A stretch of 64,000 bases of DNA from an uncultured Rhodopila sp. (lineage in GTDB: Bacteria > Pseudomonadota > Alphaproteobacteria > Acetobacterales > Acetobacteraceae): positions 1 to 64,000 of the forward strand of contig CAIZFE010000056.1 in the NCBI GenBank assembly GCA_903932145.1. The letters run 5' to 3'. Shown here one piece after another: positions 7,739 to 18,666 of this stretch. The notes beneath the pieces are model-generated. The model had not been told where the DNA came from. It saw only the letters and a list, made by a program, of their open reading frames with translations, and did not search any database. Within the stretch, counting starts at the first letter, position 1. Every line of letters begins with the position of its first letter. Made by a program: the position numbers and the translations under genes.

Positions 7739-8434
7739 TTACTTCTTGGCTGCGGCTTTGGCGGGCGCCTTGGCAGGGGCTGCCTTGGCGGGTGCTGCCT
7801 TGCCGGGGGCCTTGGAACCGCCTTTGGCCGGGGCCGCGGCGGCACCGGGTTCGGCCGCGACGACTTCGATCTTCGTCGGCGGCACAACGGTGGCTACCAC
7901 GAAGTCGCGATCGATCACCGGCTTGATGCCCTCGATGCCCTTCAGATCGTGCCAACGGATGTTGTCGTTGAAGTCCTTTGTGGACAGATCAGCGACGAAC
8001 TGCTCGGGGATATGATCCGCGTCGCAATACACTTCCACGGCGTGACGCACGACGTTCAACACGGCGCCGCGCTTGATGCCGGGGCTGATGGTGTCGTTCT
8101 CAAAATGGACGGGGATCGCCACCTTGATGCGTTGACCAGCGACCAGGCGCTGGAAATCGACGTGTTCCGGCGCATCGGAGACCGGGTGATACTGCACGCC
8201 ACGGATCAGCGCGCGGATCGGTTCCGCGCCGGTGGTGATCTCGTACAGACGAGACTGCCAGCCGGCCTTGTGCAGTTCGCGCAGCACGACGCGGGGGTCG
8301 AGAGCGATGAGGTCGGCTTCCTGCTTGCCGCCATAGATAACCGCAGGCACCTTGCCTGCGCGCCGAGTAGCACGCGCCGCCCCCTTACCGCTGCGCGCGC
8401 GTACCTCGGCCTCGATTGTTGTAACGTTGGCCAT
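7739..8434 (-). CDS. rplY: 50S ribosomal protein L25 / stress protein Ctc
   Basis: 231 residues: an N-terminal L25 domain that binds 5S rRNA (about 1-95), then the TL5/Ctc domain (about 100-190). The tail of about 35 residues is almost pure Ala, Lys and Pro ([15 protein letters not shown]), common in alphaproteobacterial Ctc-type L25. AGGAG stands 7 nt before the ATG. It is the first gene of rplY-pth-ychF. The 5' side (8435-8611) is GC-rich with no recognisable L25 leader structure. Confidence 0.95.
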   Translation of the reverse strand: MANVTTIEAEVRARSGKGAARATRRAGKVPAVIYGGKQEADLIALDPRVVLRELHKAGWQSRLYEITTGAEPIRALIRGVQYHPVSDAPEHVDFQRLVAGQRIKVAIPVHFENDTISPGIKRGAVLNVVRHAVEVYCDADHIPEQFVADLSTKDFNDNIRWHDLKGIEGIKPVIDRDFVVATVVPPTKIEVVAAEPGAAAAPAKGGSKAPGKAAPAKAAPAKAPAKAAAKK

Positions 8435-8611
8435 AGTATGCTCCTGAATGACAAACGCCGGCCTCCAGGGGTGCCGACGCGCGGGGGGCCTTTAGCGCAG
8501 GGTGGCCCCGGGGGCAAGGGTTATGGCGGATGGGTGAGGCGGAATCGGGAGAACCCGACATCCGATGGAAACCGAGATCGCGGATTGGATCGGCGTAGGA
8601 CGACCCAAAAC

Positions 8612-9529
8612 TCAGCGATGCTCAGCCGTCTGTGCCAGCCACTCGCAAAACACCATGCTGGCGGGATTGATCGGTTCGCGCCTCGGCAGATAGGCGAAGT
8701 AAGAGCGGGCCGGCAGGCTCACCTCGGGGAAGGGCGTCACCAGTCGTTGCATCGCAAGATCATCGCCGACCAGCGCTGTTGGACCCATTGCGACGCCCAG
8801 GCCGTCAATCGCGGCTTGAACGGACAGGTAGAAATGATCGAGAGTCAGCGTTGCCCTCGGCTTTAATCCTGCAAACCCGGCTTCCGTTAGCCAGTCATGC
8901 CAAAGTCTCGGCATGGTGCTGACGTGGATCAACGTATGTCTCTCTAAGTCAGAAACGATCGATAACGGATACTGGTTCGCAAGATTTGGACTACACACCG
9001 GCAACCGGCGCTCGGTCAGCAGGGGACGCGAGACGAAGCCGTGGAACGTGTCCGGGCCTCCACGGATCACCACGTCATAGTCCTCCGGCAAGGCATCGAC
9101 CGGCTCGTTGGCCGTTGTGAGTTGAACCTCGATGTCAGTATGCTCGTCGCGGAATAGCCTCAGGCGCGGCAGGAGCCAGCGCAAGCTGAACGTCGCCAGG
9201 GCATTGACGCGCAGCACCGTGGCGATCGGCCCGCCCCGCCGCTGCCTGTGCTGGCGTGCTGCTGCCGAGATACGGTCAAGTGCAGGGCTAAATTCGGCAA
9301 GCAGGGCGTTGCCGCTCGGTGTCAGCGCAACGCCGCGAGCCAGCCGCAGGAACAGGGCCGGCGCGCCGAGCCACGCCTCAAGCAGTTGGATCTGTCGGCT
9401 GATGGCTCCGTGCGTGACGCCGAGCTCAGTAGCGGCGTTTTTGAAACTGCCAAGGCGAGCGGCGGCCTCGAAGGCGCGAACCGCATTCAGCGGTGGAAGG
9501 GGTCTGCGTTGCGGAGTGGCAGGCGGCAT
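8612..9529 (-). CDS. LysR family transcriptional regulator, GcvA-like
   Basis: 305 residues from the ATG at 9529. An N-terminal winged helix-turn-helix (about 12-70; SFKNAATELGVTHGAISRQIQLLE) is followed by a periplasmic-binding-protein-like effector domain. The start MPPATPQRRPLPPLNAVRAFEAAAR is typical of GcvA-like members. The frame remains open upstream to 9781 but only as a shadow of the transporter gene. It is divergent from the MFS transporter gene across about 130 bp, so it probably controls that exporter and itself from the shared region. The ligand is unknown. Confidence 0.9.
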   Translation of the reverse strand: MPPATPQRRPLPPLNAVRAFEAAARLGSFKNAATELGVTHGAISRQIQLLEAWLGAPALFLRLARGVALTPSGNALLAEFSPALDRISAAARQHRQRRGGPIATVLRVNALATFSLRWLLPRLRLFRDEHTDIEVQLTTANEPVDALPEDYDVVIRGGPDTFHGFVSRPLLTERRLPVCSPNLANQYPLSIVSDLERHTLIHVSTMPRLWHDWLTEAGFAGLKPRATLTLDHFYLSVQAAIDGLGVAMGPTALVGDDLAMQRLVTPFPEVSLPARSYFAYLPRREPINPASMVFCEWLAQTAEHR

Positions 9530-9662
9530 GATGTGAGTTTTCCTGACGCAAAGCGGAAGAATAAATCGATTGTCAGACCCTGGACAGATCGTCAGGTTTG
9601 AAGAAGTGATTTTTTCTCGCCTCGATGTACCGTTTTGGCCGATGCCAGATGGAGGGAACCGC

Positions 9663-10883
9663 TTGACCGAGCTAGCTGTCTTAACGGCTTCCACACTGGA
9701 ATTGTCCGGACGCTCTGGCGCCCGCCGCACGCTGGCGATGGCCGGTCTTGCCCACGCATTGCACGACGGCTTCACCGACATGATTTATGTGCTGCTGCCG
9801 GTCTGGCAGGCGCAGTTTGCGCTCGGCTATGGCGCCCTGGCGTTGGTGCGGGCCTTGTACGTCGGCGCCCTGGCGGCGTTACAGGTGCCGTCAGGTCATC
9901 TTGCGCGACATCTGAATGCACGAACGGTGCTGGCACTCGGCACACTGCTGAGCGCGGGCGGCTACGCTCTGGCCGGGTTTTCAGGTGGTCTGGCGGGATT
10001 GTGCGCCTCGCTTGTTTTGGCCGGTGCCGGTGGCAGCACACAGCACCCTCTCGCATCCGCTGCCGTATCGCGGGCCTACGGCGGGACCGCGCGCGGCCCG
10101 CTCGGCACGTATAATTTCGCGGGTGACCTCGGCAAAGCGACACTTCCGCCGGCCGTCGCCTTGCTGTTGACCGTGATGGGCTGGCGTCCGGCGCTTTGGG
10201 TCATGGCCGGCCTGGGGGCCGTGGTTGCGCTGCTGATCTGCTGGCTTATGCCGCTCGTTGCACAGCCACGGGCCATGGTCGAATCCTTGAGGCTGCCGGC
10301 CCGCGAAACTGACGACAAGGCCGGCTTTGGCCTGCTGTTCGCCATTGGTGTGCTGGACAGCGCGGCGCGCATGGGCTTCCTGTTGTTTCTGCCTTTCCTG
10401 CTGCAGGCTAAGGGCGCCCCGTTGACGACCGTGGGCCTGGCGCTGTCGCTGGTCTTCATTGGCGGAGCGCTCGGCAAGGCGGCTTGCGGCTGGCTCGGTA
10501 CACGCCTTGGCCTCCTGACCACCGTCATCGTGACCGAATGCGGTACGGCGTCAGCAATTTTGGCACTGCTTGTCCTGCCACTCGTACCGAGTCTGGTGCT
10601 GCTGCCGTTGTTGGGCGTTATGCTCAACGGCACGTCCTCTGTGCTGTATGGCACAGTGCCTGAACTTGTGCCTGCCAAGCAGATCGAGCGCGCTTTTGCG
10701 CTGTTCTACACTGGCACATTGGGATCAAGTGCATTGGCGCCCGTGCTCTATGGCCGGCTGGGAGATGCAACAGGACCGATCTGGGCGACCGGTGCGGCAG
10801 GCATAACGGCACTTGCGGTTGTGCCGCTGATGCTCTTGCTGGCGCCGCGGATGGCATTAGCTGCGAACGCTCAGACTTCGTGA
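9663..10883 (+). CDS. MFS transporter, fosmidomycin-resistance (Fsr)-like
   Basis: About 406 residues if translation starts at the TTG at 9663, preferred because GGAGGG lies 6 nt upstream; the ATGs at 9570 and 9642 lack a site. About twelve hydrophobic helices are present. The first carries AHALHDGFTDMIYVLLPVWQ, typical of Fsr-like efflux permeases. There is a short cytoplasmic loop after helix 6 (around RLPARETDDK). Proton-driven export of a small molecule is the likely role; the substrate cannot be read. The divergent LysR regulator next door is the probable controller. Confidence 0.85.
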   Translation: MTELAVLTASTLELSGRSGARRTLAMAGLAHALHDGFTDMIYVLLPVWQAQFALGYGALALVRALYVGALAALQVPSGHLARHLNARTVLALGTLLSAGGYALAGFSGGLAGLCASLVLAGAGGSTQHPLASAAVSRAYGGTARGPLGTYNFAGDLGKATLPPAVALLLTVMGWRPALWVMAGLGAVVALLICWLMPLVAQPRAMVESLRLPARETDDKAGFGLLFAIGVLDSAARMGFLLFLPFLLQAKGAPLTTVGLALSLVFIGGALGKAACGWLGTRLGLLTTVIVTECGTASAILALLVLPLVPSLVLLPLLGVMLNGTSSVLYGTVPELVPAKQIERAFALFYTGTLGSSALAPVLYGRLGDATGPIWATGAAGITALAVVPLMLLLAPRMALAANAQTS

Positions 10884-10911
10884 TGTCCGTGCGCACCATA
10901 CGAACCAGCGT

Positions 10912-11433
10912 TCATTGAGGCCTGCCGAGGAATACATAGTCGGCCGCATACGGCACCGCCGTCAGTTCCCCAACCGTCTCGCATGGCCCTGCCAGCACGC
11001 CCCCTTTCGTGTTGATACGTTGAATGACCGTCACGGCAGCAAACTGACCGCGCCCGCCCGCGGCCGCCTCCAGCTTCAGCCATGGGATATCGGCAGCCGT
11101 CTCACCCGCCACATGACCGATGACCTTGCCGGTGACCAGGCTTCCGTCGGCGAGTTCCCAGCCCGGCCCGGCAAAATGACGCCCGACTGTGCGGCCATCG
11201 CGTATCAAGGACGCGATCGGCTCGCGGAACTGCCAACTCGGTTGGCCCGTGGTGCCGGCCACGCAGGCATAGATTTGCGCACCCACCGCATGCGTCGTCA
11301 TGAGGGGAACGCCGCCGGGTTCGGAGATGGCATTTGGCAAGGCTGGTTGCGCGCTCGCCGGACCCACGAGCGTCGTGACCAGAACCCCGGCAATAGGCCC
11401 GATCCGGCGGAAAGCGGCGGTGCAGGAAGTCAT
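10912..11433 (-). CDS. DUF3455 domain secreted protein
   Basis: 173 residues from the ATG at 11433, which has GGAAGGA about 6 nt upstream; the frame's first ATG at 11460 has none. A signal peptide is clear (hydrophobic run GPIAGVLVTTLVG, cleavage likely after ASA). The mature part has the DUF3455 pattern: GAQIYACVAG, WQFREP, VGRHFAGPGWELADGS and a closing YAADYVFLG. The family is secreted and of unknown biochemical function. It is transcribed divergently from the PhnD-like gene and convergently with the MFS gene. Confidence 0.85.
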   Translation of the reverse strand: MTSCTAAFRRIGPIAGVLVTTLVGPASAQPALPNAISEPGGVPLMTTHAVGAQIYACVAGTTGQPSWQFREPIASLIRDGRTVGRHFAGPGWELADGSLVTGKVIGHVAGETAADIPWLKLEAAAGGRGQFAAVTVIQRINTKGGVLAGPCETVGELTAVPYAADYVFLGRPQ

Positions 11434-11620
11434 CGTCATTCCTTCCGAACGGAGGGCCATCCTCCAACGACAGCGAACCTACCAGCAGCCCGCCAGAACT
11501 GAAACTAAACCCCTCGGCGGTTCGGGTAAGAGAGGTGTGACATGTTTTGTTCATCCGACTGACATTCGTCTGTCATCGGCCGCGGTTACTGCCGGATCAT
11601 TGATCAGGGGACATCGCAGC

Positions 11621-12535
11621 ATGCTTCGCAGACAAGTCATTGCCATGGGTGCCGCAATGGGTTTGGGCCTGACTCGAGCCCGCGCCGAGACGCTGACAGA
11701 ATTCCGCGTTGGCATTCTGGGTGGCGAAAATACGCAGGACCGGCTGGTCCGCTACGACGAGTTCCAAAAGCTGCTGAGCGAGCATCTTCACATGCCAGTG
11801 AAGCTGTTCCCGGCCGCCGACTATGCCGGTGTAATGCAGGGCATCGCGGCCGGACAGCTAGAGGCCGCGGAATTCGGCGCCTCCGGCTTCGCGGGCGCGT
11901 GGCTGGATTGCAAGTGCGTCGAGCCGGTCGTGGTTCCGCAAGAGAACGACGGATCGACCTACTACTACTCGGTGATGATCGTTCGTGCCGACTCCCCGAT
12001 CAGGACGGTCGAGGACATGAAGGGCCATTCGCTGGCCTGGGCCGATCCGAACTCCACGTCCGGTTACCTGATCCCGAGCGCCACGCTGAAGACCAAGGGG
12101 ATCAACCTGGCGGACGGGGCGTATTTCTCGCGCACGGGCTTCGCCGGTGGGCATGAGCAGGGCGTGATCGCGGTGCTGAACAAGCAATACGACGGCGCGG
12201 TGACCTGGACATCGGGCCAGGGCGATATCACCGAGGGCTATACGCGCGGCAACCTACGCTCGATGGTAGACCGGAAGATGCTGAACATGGCGGACATCCG
12301 GATCATTTGGCGGTCGGGCAAAATCCCGAACGGTCCGTGGGCGATCCGTTCGGCGGTGTCGGACGAAGTGAAAAAGTCGTTTGCCGCGTTCATGCTCGAT
12401 CTGCCGGTGTCGCACCCGAAGGTGTACGCCGACATCGAGAAGGGCGCCGGCGTTGGTTACGCTCCGGCGACGATGGAGCTTTACAAGGACATTATCGATT
12501 TGCGTCTGGCAGAACGGAGCGCCAATCGGTCTTAG
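11621..12535 (+). CDS. PhnD-like phosphate/phosphonate ABC substrate-binding protein, orphan
   Basis: 304 residues. The export signal has adjacent arginines (MLRRQVIAMG, then cleavage after RARA). The mature protein matches the PhnD/COG3221 fold: FRVGILGGEN near the N-terminus, YYYSVMIVRADSPI, and WADPNSTSGYLIP for ligand binding. AGGGG precedes the ATG by about 10 nt. The partner ATPase and permease (phnC, phnE) are not next to it, so it either borrows a transporter encoded elsewhere or acts as a sensor-type binding protein. Phosphonate, phosphite and phosphate are all possible ligands. Confidence 0.88.
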   Translation: MLRRQVIAMGAAMGLGLTRARAETLTEFRVGILGGENTQDRLVRYDEFQKLLSEHLHMPVKLFPAADYAGVMQGIAAGQLEAAEFGASGFAGAWLDCKCVEPVVVPQENDGSTYYYSVMIVRADSPIRTVEDMKGHSLAWADPNSTSGYLIPSATLKTKGINLADGAYFSRTGFAGGHEQGVIAVLNKQYDGAVTWTSGQGDITEGYTRGNLRSMVDRKMLNMADIRIIWRSGKIPNGPWAIRSAVSDEVKKSFAAFMLDLPVSHPKVYADIEKGAGVGYAPATMELYKDIIDLRLAERSANRS

Positions 12536-12543
12536 AAAGGCAA

Positions 12544-12566
12544 GGGGCGGCGTGGATCGCCGCCCC
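12544..12566. terminator. Hairpin between convergent genes
   Basis: GGGGCGGCG-TGGAT-CGCCGCCCC, a perfect 9-bp stem. It sits between the stop of the PhnD-like gene (12535) and the stop of the dehydrogenase gene (12577). There is no strong T-run, but AGGCAA/TTGCCT flanks extend the pairing. It is probably a shared bidirectional terminator. Confidence 0.7.
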
Positions 12567-12576
12567 TGTTGCCTCG

Positions 12577-13557
12577 TTATGCGAAGACGTCCGGATTGAC
12601 GGCATGGCCCTTGTTCGGGGTGCCGTCCAGCACGCCCAGGATGTTTTGCGCGGTCGCGACCGCCATCGCCGCGATGGACTCGACCGTGACGCCGGCCATG
12701 TGCGGCGACGATATCACGTTATCCAACGTCAGCAGAGGGTGGTCGGTCGGGGCCGGCTCCACGTCGTACACGTCCAGACCGGCGCCGCCAATATGGCCGG
12801 ACTTCAGGGCGTCATACAGCGCCGGCTCGTCGATGATGCCGCCGCGGGCGGTGTTGACCAGGAACGCCCCCTTCTTCATCAGCGCCAGGCGAGCGGCATT
12901 GATCAGGCCGATCGTGGCCGGGCTTTTCGGGCAGTGGATCGAAACGAAATCGGCGCGCGGCAGAGCGGCGTCGAGGTCACTGACCGCCTCGCATCCGGCG
13001 GCGGTGATCGTTGCCTGATCCACGTACGGATCGTAAATCAGCACGTTCATGTCGAAGCCGATGCAACGCCGGGCGGAACGGGTGCCGATGCGGCCGAAGC
13101 CGATAATCAGGACGGTCTTGCCTGATAGCTCCATCGGCAGGTGGTGGTGGCGATCAGTCCACTTGTCGTCTTTCACCAGCCGGTCCATCTCATAGACCTT
13201 CTTGGCCAGCGCGATCATCAGATGGAACGCCTGTTCGGCGACGCTGGTGGAGTTGGCGGTGCCCGCCACCATCAGCGGCACATGCCTCGCCGTCAGCACC
13301 GGGACATCGACCGCGTCATAGCCGACGCCGATGCGGGCGACGACCTCCATGGCGGGGGCGGCGTCCATTTCGGGCTGCCTGAACGGGGTGCCGGACAGCG
13401 CGATGCCGGAACAATTCGCCAGTTGCGGCAGCAGGTCGGCCTGGCTGATGCCGGCGGGGTAGATGACGGTCTCGATATCGTCGCGGGCGCGCAGGATGGC
13501 GATGCCCGCCTTGTCCATCGTGTGGGGCAGCATCACTTTGCGTTTGTTGGTGGCCAT
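12577..13557 (-). CDS. D-2-hydroxyacid dehydrogenase (SerA-like)
   Basis: 326 residues from the ATG at 13557 with AAGGA 7 nt upstream; the frame's extension to 13653 has no such site. The NAD-binding Rossmann motif GFGRIGTRSAR follows the LSGKTVLII strand. The catalytic Arg lies in NTARGG, the Glu in DVYDVEP and the His in SPHMAG. These mark the formate/glycerate dehydrogenase superfamily; the length without an ACT domain excludes classical SerA. The substrate could be glycerate, glyoxylate, lactate or another 2-oxoacid. It stands alone. Confidence 0.9.
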   Translation of the reverse strand: MATNKRKVMLPHTMDKAGIAILRARDDIETVIYPAGISQADLLPQLANCSGIALSGTPFRQPEMDAAPAMEVVARIGVGYDAVDVPVLTARHVPLMVAGTANSTSVAEQAFHLMIALAKKVYEMDRLVKDDKWTDRHHHLPMELSGKTVLIIGFGRIGTRSARRCIGFDMNVLIYDPYVDQATITAAGCEAVSDLDAALPRADFVSIHCPKSPATIGLINAARLALMKKGAFLVNTARGGIIDEPALYDALKSGHIGGAGLDVYDVEPAPTDHPLLTLDNVISSPHMAGVTVESIAAMAVATAQNILGVLDGTPNKGHAVNPDVFA

Positions 13558-13639
13558 GGCGTTTCCTTTGGGGTGGTCCTGGGGTTGGGCATAGCCGGGG
13601 TTTCGGGCGGGCGCCAGATGCGGTTGCGGCATAGCTCGG

Positions 13640-13840
13640 TTGGCAACGCGCACTGTTTACCCGCAGATGGAACGTGTGGATTTCATGAGCCCTGAACTGC
13701 GAGCGCCAAGAGAAGGCCACCAACGGCCGTTCGGTCATCTTACGTTGCCGGGCCGCGTGACGGTGCCCCATCCGAAACGAGATGTTCCGATCGGGACTAC
13801 TCGGAGCATAGAAAAACAGTCCGGCGTGAAACTCAGGTGA
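13640..13840 (+). CDS. HicA-like toxin, diverged N-terminal half
   Basis: 66 residues from the first ATG, about 57 from the one at 13668. The second half is an excellent HicA match (PGRVTVPHPKRDVPIGTTRSIEKQSGVKL). HicA is an RNase whose catalytic His sits in a GSHHxF motif. Here that stretch reads EGHQRPFGH, with an inserted residue and no GSHH. The preceding helix (MERVDFMSPELRA) resembles only loosely the usual LExDGW. The toxin may therefore be inactive. The hicB-like gene starts five bases after this stop (TGAGGCCATG). Confidence 0.6.
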   Translation: MATRTVYPQMERVDFMSPELRAPREGHQRPFGHLTLPGRVTVPHPKRDVPIGTTRSIEKQSGVKLR

Positions 13841-13844
13841 GGCC

Positions 13845-14135
13845 ATGACCGCTTACATCGCACTGTTGCGCAAGGAACCGAGCAGCGATTTCGGTGTGGA
13901 TTTCGCCGACTTTCCCGGGTGCATAACGGCGGGAAAGACGTTGGAAGAGGCTCGCACGATGGCGGCCGAGGCGTTGGCACTGCACGTCGAAGGGATGCTG
14001 GAAGATCGCGAACCGATCCCCGAACCGTCCTCGCTCGATACCATCATGAACGATCCGGAGAACCGCGATGCGGTCGCGTTTCTGGTCGAGGTCCCGACAC
14101 GGCCAATCTGTCTCTGTTCCGGGCGGAGGCGGTGA
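13845..14135 (+). CDS. HicB-like antitoxin, DNA-binding tail lost
   Basis: 96 residues. Residues 1-85 match HicB: YIALLRKEPSSDFGVDFADFPGC, TAGKTLEEA and EPSSLDTIM. After FLVEVP the protein should continue into a ribbon-helix-helix DNA-binding domain, as it does in the second hicB of this window (NRTVRVNITMPEDLLAAVDRYA). Here it ends in CLCSGRRR. The next frame gives DTANLSLFRAEAVRKK and stops at 14170, also without that domain. A frameshift or deletion has removed the repressor half. It could still bind toxin. It is coupled to the upstream hicA-like gene. Confidence 0.7.
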   Translation: MTAYIALLRKEPSSDFGVDFADFPGCITAGKTLEEARTMAAEALALHVEGMLEDREPIPEPSSLDTIMNDPENRDAVAFLVEVPTRPICLCSGRRR

Positions 14136-14610
14136 GGAAGAAGCCGGCGGCGCGGGGGGGGAAGTTTTGAGGACCACCCCAAGGACCATTGTCTCCATGC
14201 CCTCGCGTTCGAGCCCTCGCGTGCGGCACCAGCTCTGGTTGACAATTGTCGATCTTGTTGGCGGCCATAGGAGTTGGAAACTGTAATTCTAACGCGATTG
14301 GATTTGGATCAGACATCATGAGACCCGAAGATCGGTTGCATCGCCATCGGGTTCAAGGGCGACGATAGGTTTTTTGTCGGATTGGCACAGCCTTGTGCAA
14401 TAGGAAGTGAATATGGCGCCGCTAGGCTGGATGCCACCGAACCGCGTAAGCGCGAGGACTGGGAGTTGGTTGGCTAGGCTTGGCAGATCTTCGAGCCGGA
14501 TATCGCGGAGTTGGGTAGGACGATACGTAGCATCGTGGCCGGGGTTGCGGTACTTCTGAACGCTACGCGATCCGGCCGCTTGACGCCACCCGCGCTTCTG
14601 GAGCGACGAC
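14136..14610. other. Non-coding stretch after hicAB
   Basis: 475 bp without a supported gene. A 139-codon minus-strand frame (14316-14735) has no family resemblance and overlaps a better small plus-strand gene. The first 35 bp hold the out-of-frame remnant of the HicB C-terminus. Confidence 0.5.
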
Positions 14611-14799
14611 ATGGCAATACAATCCGGGAACTCTTCCAAACCGATCCCAGGGCGCTTAACGCCGAAGAATCGCAATACCTCATCGATTTCCGCACAGCTG
14701 ACGAAATCCGAAATCGAAGCCTTGCGGCAACGCAAGAGACAGATCGACGATTATGCGCAAAAGCATCTGACCGGCTGGGCGGCGAAGCTGGTTAAATAA
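14611..14799 (+). CDS. Small hypothetical protein
   Basis: 62 residues, not recognised. GGAG lies 7 nt before the ATG, which supports translation. The N-terminal half is Ser/Pro/Asn-rich. The C-terminal half is a charged helix (TKSEIEALRQRKRQIDDYAQ) ending in GWAAKLVK, a pattern seen in small regulatory or accessory proteins. There is no operon partner; ubiM starts 144 nt downstream behind its own ribosome binding site. Confidence 0.5.
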   Translation: MAIQSGNSSKPIPGRLTPKNRNTSSISAQLTKSEIEALRQRKRQIDDYAQKHLTGWAAKLVK

Positions 14800-14943
14800 T
14801 CGGCTACCCGGGTACTGATGTCGGAGGATGACATTACGCAGCCGCGAACCACATGAAAGCATGGGCCGGTCGCGCCCCTGGAGGCAGCGGCCGAAAGCGT
14901 CTACACATCCGAGCGCCGACCGGCAACGACAGGAGACTCGATC

Positions 14944-16173
14944 ATGACCACCTCAGCCTCGGACTTCGACGTCGTGATCATCGGGGCAGGCCCCGCGGGC
15001 CTTAGCCTCGCCCGAGCGCTCGCCGACACCGGCCTGTCGATCGCGGTGGTGGAGCGTCAGTCGCGCGCGGTGCTGGAAACACCCCCCTTCGACGGCCGCG
15101 AAATCGCCCTGTCGCACCATTCCGTCGAACTGCTGAAGCGCTACGGCGCCTGGGACCGCATCGCGCAACAGGATGTGTCGCCGCTGGGCGAGGCCCGTGT
15201 GCTGAACGGACCAACCTCGCTCCACGCCCTCCGCTTCCAGCCCCCCGGCCGCGACGACCAGCCGCTGGGCGTCCTGGTGCCGAACCACCAGATCCGCCGG
15301 TCGCTGTTCGACTGCGTCGCCCCATACGGCAACGTGCATCTGTTGACCGAAAAGACCGGCGCCGCGATTGAGGCCGGCCCGCACTCCGCCACGCTGACGC
15401 TAACCGACGGCACCCGCCTGACCGCCAAGCTGATCGTCGCCGCCGATACCCGTATGTCGGAAATGCGCCGCCGGATGGGGATCCCCGCCCGCATGCGTGA
15501 TTTCGGAAAAACCATGATGGTCTGCCGCATGGCGCACGACACGCCTCATAACGCGGTCGCGACCGAGTGGTTCGGCTACGGCCAGACCGTCGCCATCCTG
15601 CCGCTGAACGGGACCGAGGCGCATCCGAACATCTCGTCGCTGGTCCTGACCATGCCCGGCCATCAGATCGAGCGCCTGATGGCCCTGGATGCCGATGCTT
15701 TCAGCGCCGAGATCACCGAACGCTACCAGCACCGGTTAGGCGACATGCGCTTGATTGGCACGCAGCATCCGTATCCGCTGGTGTGCGTCTATGCCGATCG
15801 TTTCGTTGGCCGCCGCTTCGCGCTGGCAGGCGATGCCGCCGTCGGCATGCATCCGGTCACTGCCCACGGCTTCAATTTCGGCATGCTCGGTTCCGAAACG
15901 TTGGCGGCCCTGATTGCTCAGGCGGCCAAATCGGGCGGCGACATCGGTAGTGCATCGGTTCTTGCCCGATATGAGGCCCGCCATCGCCGCGCCACGCTTC
16001 CGCTCTACCTGGGGACGAATGCGACGGCGTCGCTCTATACCGACGATCGGTTCCCGGCCCGCGTTGCCCGCGACGCGGTGATTTTTGCCGGCGAACTGCT
16101 CGCCCCGGTCCGCCGCGCCGTTGCTGCGCGACTGATGCAACGATCCGCCGGGAGGCCAGCACGCGTGGCGTGA
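14944..16173 (+). CDS. ubiM: UbiH/UbiM-type FAD monooxygenase (ubiquinone biosynthesis)
   Basis: 409 residues, normal for the UbiH/COQ6 flavoprotein hydroxylases. FAD-binding GxGxxG appears as IIGAGPAGLSLA near the N-terminus. The second FAD motif is AGDAAVGMHPVTAHGFNFGM. The FDGREIALSHHSVELL and FGKTMMVCRMAHD segments are what I recall of UbiM, the broad-range hydroxylase of the ubiquinone ring in some Alpha- and Betaproteobacteria; UbiH or UbiF activity cannot be excluded. AGGAGA lies about 8 nt before the ATG. It is monocistronic, followed by a REP-like repeat pair that probably ends transcription. Confidence 0.85.
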   Translation: MTTSASDFDVVIIGAGPAGLSLARALADTGLSIAVVERQSRAVLETPPFDGREIALSHHSVELLKRYGAWDRIAQQDVSPLGEARVLNGPTSLHALRFQPPGRDDQPLGVLVPNHQIRRSLFDCVAPYGNVHLLTEKTGAAIEAGPHSATLTLTDGTRLTAKLIVAADTRMSEMRRRMGIPARMRDFGKTMMVCRMAHDTPHNAVATEWFGYGQTVAILPLNGTEAHPNISSLVLTMPGHQIERLMALDADAFSAEITERYQHRLGDMRLIGTQHPYPLVCVYADRFVGRRFALAGDAAVGMHPVTAHGFNFGMLGSETLAALIAQAAKSGGDIGSASVLARYEARHRRATLPLYLGTNATASLYTDDRFPARVARDAVIFAGELLAPVRRAVAARLMQRSAGRPARVA

Positions 16174-16224
16174 ATACGACCGTGCGAAAACTCAGATCCG
16201 CGCCTTTGACGGGGCAGTCCTCGT

Positions 16225-16317
16225 CGTCATGGCGGGCGAAGGCCCGCCATCCACGCCTTGCTATGCTGTCCCAGCCCGGAAAAAGGCGTGGATGGCAGGC
16301 CTTCGCCTGCCATGACG
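16225..16317. repeat. REP/BIME-like two-hairpin repeat, copy 2
   Basis: The outer arms 16225-16259 and 16283-16317 are complementary over 35 nt with two differences. Each arm is itself a hairpin: ATGGCGGGC-GAAG-GCCCGCCAT and ATGGCAGGC-CTTC-GCCTGCCAT, both with perfect 9-bp stems. The G-C to A-T change is compensated in both strands of the stem. Spacer and flanks match copy 1 at 5833-5914 in reverse orientation. It lies between convergent ubiM and ligA and probably also acts as a terminator. Confidence 0.85.
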
Positions 16318-16430
16318 GGGTTGGGCCGAACGCTCAAACTTAGGACCCGCTGGGTTTGGAACGGTGCCAGTAATAGCGCCGCCGCGAATGCTTGGAGAGC
16401 GCTTCTGGAGCGGCACGGTTTGACAACCGA

Positions 16431-18542
<2,112 letters not shown>

Positions 18543-18666
18543 TCATCAAGAAAGGGTTTTGCACAGAGGACTTTGAGAAGACCATGAGATCGCCGAGACA
18601 GGAAGTATGGCGCTGCGCGCATAGACGCTGCGCCGCTTCGCATCCGGGCAGCGCGACAGCAACTGC

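Noticed and set aside
14316-14735. 139-codon minus-strand frame
   Set aside because: No family, no ribosome binding site, and overlaps a small plus-strand gene that has GGAG before its ATG.
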